This document shows positions 57,272 to 64,000 of a stretch of DNA of 64,000 nucleotides, in pieces. The position numbers and the translations under genes were made by a program. The notes below the pieces were generated by a model that worked only from the letters and a program-made list of their open reading frames with translations, had not been told where the DNA came from and ran no database searches. Positions within the stretch are counted from its first letter, which is position 1; every line of letters begins with the position of its first letter. Source of the DNA: Gibbsiella quercinecans (GTDB lineage: Bacteria; Pseudomonadota; Gammaproteobacteria; Enterobacterales; Enterobacteriaceae); assembly GCF_002291425.1 (NCBI RefSeq), contig NZ_CP014136.1:3472001-3536000 (forward strand), read 5' to 3'.

Positions 57272-60200
57272 AACAAGGTATTTCTTCATGGGCGATTCGC
57301 CGCCCAATTCCGACGTTGGTGTTGTTTTGCGTGCTGACGCTGGCGGGCATCGCCGCTTTTTTGCGTTTGCCGGTGAACGCCAACCCGCCGGTGGCTTTCC
57401 CGCTGGTCAGCGTCACGGTGTTGCAGCCGGGCGCTGCGCCGGCGGAAATTGAAGCCGAAATCACCCGCCGCGTCGAAAACGCGCTGTCAGGTCTGCCGAG
57501 CGTGCGCCATCTGGAGTCGACCGTCAAAGCTTCGGTCAGTAGCACCACGGTGGAGTTCCAACTGGGGACCGATCCCGATCGCGCCGCAAACGATGTGCGT
57601 GCGGCGGTGGACGAGATTCGCGGTGAACTGCCGCAAAATATTCCGGCGCCGGTGGTGCAGCGCGTCGACGTCGAAGGCGGCGCGATGCTGCAATACATTA
57701 TGGAAGCGCCTGGGGAGTCTGAACAGGCGCTGTCCTGGTACGTTGACGACAGTATCAGCCGTGAGTTGCTCGCCGTGCCGGGGGTACAGCGCGTCGCCCG
57801 CTTTGGCGGCGCCGAACGCGAGTTGCGCATCGAGCCGAACCCGGCGGTGCTGGCGCAGTACGGCATGACGATAGATACGCTGAATAGCCAGTTGCGTGAG
57901 ACGTTCACCGACGTGCCCGGCGGCCATCTGGAAACGCAACGGCAACGCCAGACGATCCGGGTGCAAGGGCGCCTGGCTTCGCCGGAAACGCTAAGCGCGT
58001 TGCCGATCGCGATGCCGGGTGGTAGTTGGCTGCCGCTGGGCGATATTGCGCGCATCAGCGATACCGTCGCCGATCGTTCGGGGTTCGCCCAGCTCAACGG
58101 TAAACCGGCGGTGGGGTTCTCGGTATGGCGCCGTAAAGGGTTCAGCGACACCGAAGTTGCCGCCCGCGTGGCCGAACGGCTGCAAACGTTGCAGGCGCAG
58201 CACCCCGGCGTCGTCATCCGCGAGGTGACATCGACGGTGGAATACACCCGCGCCAGTTACGACACGGCGATGCATACCCTGGTTGAAGGCGCAGTGCTGA
58301 CGATTCTGGTGGTGTTTCTGTTTCTGCGTGACTGGCGCGCCACGGCCATTGCGGCCGTCGCCTTGCCGCTGTCCGTCCTGCCGGTGTTTTTAGCCATGCT
58401 GTGGCTGGATTTCACGCTTAACAGCATCACGATGTTGGCGTTGACGCTGGTGATCGGCATTCTGGTTGATGATGCGATCGTCGAGATCGAGAACATCGAT
58501 CGCCATATTCATATGGGCGAGCGGCCCTACAGCGCGGCGCTGCACGCGGCGGACGGCATCGCGCTGGCGGTATTGGCCACCACGCTGACCATTGTTGCGG
58601 TGTTTGCGCCGGTCGGTTTTGTTCAGGGGGTGGTCGGGCAATATTTCCGCCAGTTCGGGGTGACCGCCTCCATCGCGGTACTGTGCTCGTTGTTGGTGGC
58701 ACGCCTGCTGACGCCGTTGCTGGCGGCCTATTTCCTGCGCGCCACGCGCAAGGTGAACGCTACGCCGGAGGATCACGGCGAGCCGCAAGGGCGGCTGATG
58801 CGCCGCTATGTGAGCTGGCTGGAACAGGTGTTGCGGCACCCCTGGAAAACCCTGCTGGCCGCCGGGGCGCTGTTTGTGGCGGCTGTGATGTTGGCTGGGT
58901 ATCTGCCCGGCGGTTTCCTGCCTGCTAACGATGCGAACCTGTCGCAACTGCGCGTAACGCTGCCGCCGGGCGGTTCACTGTCTCAGGCGCAACAGACCTC
59001 CGAGCGCATCACCACCGTGCTGCGTGCACATCCGGCGGTTAAGCATGTGTTGGCGGTCGCCGGCTCGCCGGATGAAGCCAGCTTCAGCATCACGCTGCAA
59101 CCGCGCGATCAGCGCCAAGTGACGCGTAAGGAATTTGAAAACGCGATCCGCCGGCAATTGGCGGCGTTGCCCGACATGCGCTTCCAGTTTCTGGTTGATG
59201 GCGGCAGTGAAGTCTCGATCATGCTGGTGGGGCGCGATGCGCAGGCGCTGGAGGCTGCGGCGCGGCAGTTGGCGGGTGAAATGCGCGGGCTGCCACAGTT
59301 GACCAACGTGCAGATAAGCCTCTCGCCCGTCAGCCCGGAACTGCGGGTGCGGCCGCGCCCGGGCGACGCAGCGCGGCTTGGCGTCAACACCAGCGCCATC
59401 GGCGACATATTACGCATCGCCACGACCGGTGAGCAGAAATCCTTGTCTGCGCATTACAATTTGCAGGAACGGCAGATCCCGCTGCGCGTCCGGCTTGCTG
59501 AGCATGATAGCGCCGATCTGGATCTGTTGCGCAGCCTGCGCGTTTCCAGCATCCGGCGGGAAGGCGGGGTGCCGTTGTCGGCGGTGGCGGACATCAGCTA
59601 CGGCGAGGGGCAAACGCGGATCGATCGTTACGATCGCCAACGCCGTATCAGCGTCGAGGCCAACCTGCAATCGGCCTCGCTGGGGCAGGCGCTGGATGCG
59701 GTGCAAGCGTTGCCGGCGCTGCAGCATTTGCCCGCCGGGGTGCAGCAGGTGCAATACGGCGATGCGGAATATATGGCGGAGATGTTCGACAACTTTTCGC
59801 TGACGATGGCGGCCAGTATTTTGACGATGTACGCCATTCTGGTGTTGCTGTTCCGCGATTTCCTGCAGCCGTTCACCATTCTGTTCACACTGCCGCTGTC
59901 GCTGGTCGGCGCCATCGCCGCACTGTGGCTGATCGGCGCTGCGCTGGATCTGCCGGCGATCATCGGGCTGCTGATGCTGATGGGGATCGTCACCAAGAAC
60001 GCTATCCTGCTGGTGGACTTCACGCTGGAGGGCCGGCGCAATGGGATGACGACGCATGATGCGCTGATCCATGCCGGTATGATGCGGGCGCGGCCGATTG
60101 TGATGACCACGGTGGCGATGATCGCCGGTATGGCGCCGGCGGCGCTGGGCTTTGGCGCCGATTCGGGGTTCCGTATCCCGATGGCCACGGCGGTGATCGG

Positions 60201-60339
60201 CGGGCTGGTGACCTCGACCTTGCTCAGCCTGGTGTGCGTGCCGGTGGTGTTTGCCCGCATCGACAATCTGCGCGCGTGGCTGGGGCCGCGTTTGACCCGC
60301 CTGACGACGGTCAGCCCGGAAGATTTGGCCGGCGAATAA
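57268..60339 (+). CDS. RND-family efflux pump
   Basis: A 1,023-residue inner-membrane proton-driven pump with the RND pattern of two large periplasmic loops and about 12 membrane segments. The proton-relay Asp pair is in LVIGILVDDAIVEIENIDRH (about residue 400), and the later helix carries GLLMLMGIVTKNAILLVDF. ATG 57268 overlaps the adaptor stop. Substrate unknown. No channel gene follows in the operon; the divergent operon has one. Confidence 0.93.
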   Translation: MKQGISSWAIRRPIPTLVLFCVLTLAGIAAFLRLPVNANPPVAFPLVSVTVLQPGAAPAEIEAEITRRVENALSGLPSVRHLESTVKASVSSTTVEFQLGTDPDRAANDVRAAVDEIRGELPQNIPAPVVQRVDVEGGAMLQYIMEAPGESEQALSWYVDDSISRELLAVPGVQRVARFGGAERELRIEPNPAVLAQYGMTIDTLNSQLRETFTDVPGGHLETQRQRQTIRVQGRLASPETLSALPIAMPGGSWLPLGDIARISDTVADRSGFAQLNGKPAVGFSVWRRKGFSDTEVAARVAERLQTLQAQHPGVVIREVTSTVEYTRASYDTAMHTLVEGAVLTILVVFLFLRDWRATAIAAVALPLSVLPVFLAMLWLDFTLNSITMLALTLVIGILVDDAIVEIENIDRHIHMGERPYSAALHAADGIALAVLATTLTIVAVFAPVGFVQGVVGQYFRQFGVTASIAVLCSLLVARLLTPLLAAYFLRATRKVNATPEDHGEPQGRLMRRYVSWLEQVLRHPWKTLLAAGALFVAAVMLAGYLPGGFLPANDANLSQLRVTLPPGGSLSQAQQTSERITTVLRAHPAVKHVLAVAGSPDEASFSITLQPRDQRQVTRKEFENAIRRQLAALPDMRFQFLVDGGSEVSIMLVGRDAQALEAAARQLAGEMRGLPQLTNVQISLSPVSPELRVRPRPGDAARLGVNTSAIGDILRIATTGEQKSLSAHYNLQERQIPLRVRLAEHDSADLDLLRSLRVSSIRREGGVPLSAVADISYGEGQTRIDRYDRQRRISVEANLQSASLGQALDAVQALPALQHLPAGVQQVQYGDAEYMAEMFDNFSLTMAASILTMYAILVLLFRDFLQPFTILFTLPLSLVGAIAALWLIGAALDLPAIIGLLMLMGIVTKNAILLVDFTLEGRRNGMTTHDALIHAGMMRARPIVMTTVAMIAGMAPAALGFGADSGFRIPMATAVIGGLVTSTLLSLVCVPVVFARIDNLRAWLGPRLTRLTTVSPEDLAGE

Positions 60340-60593
60340 CAGGAGACTGGCTGCGCTCCGTGAGCGGGCGCCGCCAGAGCCGACAGCAGCGGCATCCGCA
60401 TTATTTTTTGATCGCCGTATCGCTGGCTGTTTAAGTGTCGTTGACGGTTTCTTAACGAAACGCTGATAGAATCCTAACACTAAAGGTTCATCATAATTTT
60501 TGTTAGCCATCAATTCCCTTCGCTATTGCTGCCGATGATAACGGGCTGGCTTGGTATTTTTATTGGCGCGCAAACAGGCAAAGGCGGCGGTTG

Positions 60594-60720
60594 TATACCC
60601 AAAATAATTCGAGTTGCAGGAAGGCGGCAACGCAGCGAATCCCCAGGAGCTTACTGGAGTAAGTGACTGGGGTGAGCGAGGAAAGCCAACACACCTGCAA
60701 CTTGAAGTATGACGGGTATA
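60594..60720. repeat. ERIC element, 127 bp (copy 1)
   Basis: Begins TATACCC, ends GGGTATA, with the ERIC core AGTAAGTGACTGGGGTGAGC visible inside; length 127 bp, the ERIC unit size. Lies directly upstream of the DUF535 gene. The remaining intergenic sequence (60340-60593) shows no gene. Confidence 0.92.
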
Positions 60721-60738
60721 GTCATTACAGGTGAGAAT

Positions 60739-61734
60739 ATGTATTTAATAGAAAAGGAAACGTCTAATGCTCAGCCGTTGAATAACATCGGCTTTGCGCT
60801 GTCGTTAGCGACAGGGAAATTGTGCCCGAATACTTATTGGGATAAAAAATCGCATCGGGTAAAGTTTCTGCTGCGTTCGTTAATTTTCCCACTGCAAACA
60901 TCCCGGCTGCTTTCGCTGCTTGCCGGGCTGCCCTATTATCGCGAGTTATTACAATCACAGAATAATATACCGATAAAGGTACACCGTCCGTATCTCTACC
61001 GCGCGTTGACCGTCAAGCAACGCACGGACGTCATCATTAATCATTATACCTTCCTGGGGGAAATGCAGAATTTCCAAATTAGCAACGCCCTCACCAGCTT
61101 GGAAGATAAATGTATTTATACCCTGAAAGGGAAGGATGGCGTTGAGTTTGCTATTTGCGGCAGCACGGCGAAACGGGCAGAGCGCGAAGGGGAAAGCACC
61201 GTATTTTTAAAAATGGGTGATACGTTGCTTGCCAGCATCACCTTTTCCGTGGCTAGCCATAACCAACGGCAAAGTATTTTTATCGGTGGCGTGCAGGGGG
61301 CAAGCAAAGGCGTCGGCAACGAGGTGATAAAACAAGCCACCAAGCTGTGCTATGGGTTATTCCCGAAAAGAATTTTAATGGAGGTTATTTTCCAGTTCGC
61401 CCGTGAAAATAATATCGATAAAATATTTGGCGTAAGTGATAACGCGCATGTATTTAGAAGCCTGCGTTACGTGTTCAGTAAACGCAGCCAGTTCCATGCC
61501 AGCTACAATAATTTCTGGCAAGCGATTGGCGGGCAGAAAGTCTCCAAACATCTTTATGCATTGCCGCTATCTATTCCGAGAAAGGACAATAGCGAATTGC
61601 CAAGTAAAAAGCGATCGGAATACCGCAAGCGCTATGAACTGCTCGATCAGTTGAACGTCGGTTTATATACCCAAGATAATTCGAGTTGCAGGCAGGCGGC
61701 AATCGAAGGAATCCCGATGAGCTTACGCCGGTAA
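60739..61734 (+). CDS. DUF535 (VirK/YbjX family) protein, tail encoded by an ERIC element
   Basis: A 331-residue protein of the VirK/YbjX family; relatives in Shigella and Salmonella affect virulence or resistance to antimicrobial peptides, mechanism unknown. ATG 60739 has AGGTGAG at good spacing; the in-frame ATG 60709 lies inside the upstream ERIC. Family blocks ALTVKQRTDVIINHYTFLGE, SIFIGGVQGASKG and FGVSDNAHVFRSLRYVFS are present. From residue about 310 (YTQDNSSCRQAAIEGIPMS) the coding sequence is ERIC copy 2, so the natural C-terminus was probably altered by that insertion. Confidence 0.85.
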   Translation: MYLIEKETSNAQPLNNIGFALSLATGKLCPNTYWDKKSHRVKFLLRSLIFPLQTSRLLSLLAGLPYYRELLQSQNNIPIKVHRPYLYRALTVKQRTDVIINHYTFLGEMQNFQISNALTSLEDKCIYTLKGKDGVEFAICGSTAKRAEREGESTVFLKMGDTLLASITFSVASHNQRQSIFIGGVQGASKGVGNEVIKQATKLCYGLFPKRILMEVIFQFARENNIDKIFGVSDNAHVFRSLRYVFSKRSQFHASYNNFWQAIGGQKVSKHLYALPLSIPRKDNSELPSKKRSEYRKRYELLDQLNVGLYTQDNSSCRQAAIEGIPMSLRR

Positions 61735-61792
61735 GTGATTCGGGTGACTGAGTGCAGCCAACACACCTGCAACTTGAAGTATGACGGGTATA
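61666..61792. repeat. ERIC element, 127 bp (copy 2), overlapping a gene end
   Basis: Same 127-bp palindromic unit as copy 1 (TATACCC...GGGTATA ends, CACCTGCAACTTGAAGTATG shared) but more diverged in the middle. Its first 69 bases form the 3' end of the DUF535 gene, which is unusual since ERICs are normally intergenic. Confidence 0.92.
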
Positions 61793-61833
61793 AGCAAGGT
61801 CTTTTGGCGGCTGCGATGAATGCGGGGAAAGTG

Positions 61834-61857
61834 GGCCGTGCCTCTGGGGGCACGGCC
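61834..61857. terminator. Hairpin between the convergent DUF535 gene and speD
   Basis: GGCCGTGCC / GGCACGGCC stem with a 6-base loop, 5 bases from the speD stop. T-runs are weak on both sides. Confidence 0.5.
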
Positions 61858-61862
61858 TGTCA

Positions 61863-62657
61863 TTACAGGTGTGGAATATTGCGCCCGTAATAGATCTCCT
61901 GCATTTCTTTCCACAGCAGATCGGTAATCCGTTTCCGTTCTTCTTCGCCGAGCGCTTCCGGCTTGGCGTTGAACAGATAGTGTTGCAGATCGAAGTCCTT
62001 CAGTAGCATCTTGGTATGGAAGATGTTCTCCTGATAAACGTTCACATCCATCATGTGATACAGCGACTTCATATCCTCAGACATAAAGTTCTGGATCGAG
62101 TTGATCTCGTGATCGATATAGTGTTTCACACCGTTGACGTCGCGCGTAAAGCCGCGCACGCGATAATCCATGGTGACGATATCGGACTCCAACTGATGAA
62201 TCAGGTAATTCAGCGCTTTCAACGGTGAAATCACCCCGCAGGTCGACACTTCAATGTCGGCGCGGAAGGTGCAAAGGCCGCCTTCTGGATGGCTTTCCGG
62301 GTAGGTGTGAACGCAGATATGGCTTTTATCCAGGTGTGCGACTACCGTGTTTGGCAACGGGCCGGGGTGCTCCGAGGTATCGACATCTTTCGGATCCATC
62401 GGTTCTTCGCTGACCAAGATGGTCACGCTGGCGCCCTGTGGCTCGTAGTCCTGACGTGCGATGTTCAGAATGTTGGCGCCGATGATTGAGCAGGTCTCGG
62501 TGAGGATCTCCGTCAACCGGTTGGCGTTGTATTGTTCGTCAATGTAGGCGATATAGCCGTCGCGGTCATCTGCGGTTTTGGCGTAACAAATATCGTAAAT
62601 ACAAAAACTCAGGCTCTTGGTCAGGTTATTGAAGCCGTGCAGTTTCAGCTTGTGCAA
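61863..62657 (-). CDS. speD: S-adenosylmethionine decarboxylase proenzyme
   Basis: Makes decarboxylated SAM, the aminopropyl donor for spermidine. 264 residues, as E. coli. Self-cleavage gives a pyruvoyl group from Ser112, seen in [19 protein letters not shown] (Lys111-Ser112). Start preceded by AAGGAGGTG. speE lies 27 bases upstream, so the genes form a speE-speD operon. It acts with ornithine decarboxylase (14433-16595). Confidence 0.97.
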   Translation of the reverse strand: MHKLKLHGFNNLTKSLSFCIYDICYAKTADDRDGYIAYIDEQYNANRLTEILTETCSIIGANILNIARQDYEPQGASVTILVSEEPMDPKDVDTSEHPGPLPNTVVAHLDKSHICVHTYPESHPEGGLCTFRADIEVSTCGVISPLKALNYLIHQLESDIVTMDYRVRGFTRDVNGVKHYIDHEINSIQNFMSEDMKSLYHMMDVNVYQENIFHTKMLLKDFDLQHYLFNAKPEALGEEERKRITDLLWKEMQEIYYGRNIPHL

Positions 62658-62684
62658 TTTGGTTCACCTCCTTTATCTTCTCGC

Positions 62685-63548
62685 TTAACGTGAAACGTTC
62701 AGTGCATTGAGTAAATATTGCGGCAGAGCAAAGCTGCCTACGTGGATCGCCGGGTTATAGTAGCGGCAAGGCAGCCCGCTTTGTACAAAACGTTGCTGCA
62801 GCGTGGCCAAATCAAGCTGGCGCAACGCCGGATTTTGGCTGGCCCAGGCAAACGTCATGATGCCGCCGTAATAGGTTGGGATTGCCGCCTGGTAAAAACT
62901 GACGTCCTTGAAGTAGTGGCTCAGTTTGGTATGGCTGTTCACCGCTTCATCCTGCTGCAGGAAGCAGACGCCGTTCTGGGCCACGAAGATCCCGCCTTCA
63001 TTCAGGCAGCGTGCGCAACCCTGGTAGAAGGTTGAAGTGAACAGGCTTTCGCCGGGGCCGATCGGATCGGTACAGTCTGAAATGATGACGTCGAATTTTT
63101 CATCGGTTTGGCTGACGAAGTTGACGCCGTCGTCAATCACCAGATGAAAGCGCGGATCGTCATAAGCACCGGCGTTATGATTGGGCAAGTACTGGCGGCA
63201 AAACGCCACCACGCCGGCGTCGATCTCTACCATGGTAATCTGTTCGACGCCTTGATGGCGGCTGACTTCACGCAGCATGCCGCCGTCGCCGCCGCCGATG
63301 ATCAGGACTTTCTTCGCCTGGCCGTGCGCCAGCAGGGGAACGTGGGTCAGCATCTCATGGTAGATAAACTCATCGCGTTCCGTGGTTTGCACCACACCGT
63401 CGAGCGCCATGACGCGGCCCATCTCCAGGTTTTCAAAAATCACCAGATCCTGATGCTCGGTTTTCTCGCGGTACAGCACCTTCTCTACCGAAAAGTACTG
63501 GCCGAAGTTGGCATGCAGCGTCTCATACCAAATTTCTTTCTGGGTCAT
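62685..63548 (-). CDS. speE: Spermidine synthase
   Basis: Aminopropyltransferase joining putrescine with decarboxylated SAM. ATG 63548 ([20 protein letters not shown]) has GGAG about ten bases upstream and gives 287 residues, matching E. coli (288); ATG 63557 is too close to that site. Rossmann motif [15 protein letters not shown] and catalytic [13 protein letters not shown] are intact. Confidence 0.96.
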   Translation of the reverse strand: MTQKEIWYETLHANFGQYFSVEKVLYREKTEHQDLVIFENLEMGRVMALDGVVQTTERDEFIYHEMLTHVPLLAHGQAKKVLIIGGGDGGMLREVSRHQGVEQITMVEIDAGVVAFCRQYLPNHNAGAYDDPRFHLVIDDGVNFVSQTDEKFDVIISDCTDPIGPGESLFTSTFYQGCARCLNEGGIFVAQNGVCFLQQDEAVNSHTKLSHYFKDVSFYQAAIPTYYGGIMTFAWASQNPALRQLDLATLQQRFVQSGLPCRYYNPAIHVGSFALPQYLLNALNVSR

Positions 63549-63663
63549 ATTCGGCATACTCCGTAAATAACAGCCATGAAAAATTGGCGCAACATGATAG
63601 CTAACTCTGCCTGATGTTGCACGGCTGAATTTCAAACAGAGATAGCAGAAGAAAGGAAGGGGG

Positions 63664-64000
63664 CTAGTTTGCGTAGGCTAACAGGCTGAGTGAATCGCGC
63701 GCCAGAGATTTGCATTTTGTCTGGGTTGGAATGGCGATACCGCGCAGATCGTGGTAGCTGGCCTCACCCAGAGCTTTCATGTTGTAACTGTCGTAGTTGC
63801 TGAGATCCCAACGGTTTTGCTGGGCGAAGAACACGATCGCACGTTTGATTTGCGTATTGGGCAAATCGTTGTAGCCGCAGTCGTTCTTCAGATAGACGAA
63901 CACCGCGGTAAGATCGGCCAGATCTTCCGCTTCAGACTCATTCAAGGCCAGGCTGGCGCGTGAGAACCCCAGCATAGACAGTAACAGCACTAGTAACGTT
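63664..64000 (-). CDS. yacC: YacC, exported protein, N-terminus beyond window
   Basis: Homologue of E. coli YacC (PulS/OutS-like family), function unknown. The frame continues off the right edge: the last visible residues are a hydrophobic signal core ([19 protein letters not shown]), followed by [40 protein letters not shown] and the C-terminal [16 protein letters not shown]. About five to ten residues are missing. Upstream of speE as in E. coli. Confidence 0.93.
   Translation of the reverse strand, partial: TLLVLLLSMLGFSRASLALNESEAEDLADLTAVFVYLKNDCGYNDLPNTQIKRAIVFFAQQNRWDLSNYDSYNMKALGEASYHDLRGIAIPTQTKCKSLARDSLSLLAYAN

Noticed and set aside
1..64000. CRISPR arrays or rRNA genes
   Set aside because: No regularly spaced short repeats and no rRNA sequence were seen; the only RNA genes supported are the two tRNAs.

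Overview
The window is chromosomal DNA of an enterobacterium, most likely Serratia or a close Yersiniaceae relative. Nearly every housekeeping gene is collinear with, and very similar to, an E. coli gene, but the segments are joined in a different order, and 127-bp ERIC repeats are present. The core is GC-rich; a few accessory patches are AT-rich.

Layout. (1) 1-6,679: pepD (cut by the left edge), gpt, frsA, crl, proBA and tRNA-Thr(CGT), the E. coli pepD-thrW order. (2) 6,680-13,650: a decayed accessory island bounded by tRNA-Thr on the left and tRNA-Phe(GAA) on the right. It holds phage remnants (including a DNA adenine methylase fragment), an Xre regulator with a YaaW-like protein, a three-gene unit of unknown function, a dead IS110 transposase and two different IS3-family fragments. 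(3) 13,652-31,698: tRNA-Phe, speC with a long leader, mltC-yggX-mutY, trmB-yggL-glsB-yggN, hemW-rdgB-yggU-yggT-proC-yggS, a PilT-like ATPase, ruvX-yqgE-gshB-rsmE-endA-sprT. (4) 32,015-46,815: class I fumarase, aroP, pdhR-aceE-aceF-lpd, a small exported protein, acnB, yacL; that is, entry into and part of the TCA cycle, with a perfect PdhR operator. (5) About 47,070-61,800: a 15-kb accessory block inserted between yacL and speD. (6) speD-speE-yacC, the last cut by the right edge.

The accessory block is the most interesting part. A minus-strand operon encodes an alpha-oxoamine synthase-family PLP enzyme, an acetyltransferase of the GNAT/Acetyltransf_6 type, an MFS exporter and an outer-membrane efflux lipoprotein, mostly with overlapping stop/start codons. 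Divergent from it are an OmpR-type response regulator and a histidine kinase, followed by a MipA/OmpV protein, a periplasmic adaptor and an RND pump. This reads as a sensor-controlled system that makes and exports a small N-acylated amino-ketone or sphingoid-like molecule. The enzyme pairing resembles the serine palmitoyltransferase plus bacterial ceramide synthase pair; the product is an inference.

The polyamine genes speC (putrescine) and speDE (spermidine) are both in the window but about 48 kb apart. The aceE-aceF-lpd operon with PdhR, fumarase and AcnB supplies and runs the TCA cycle.
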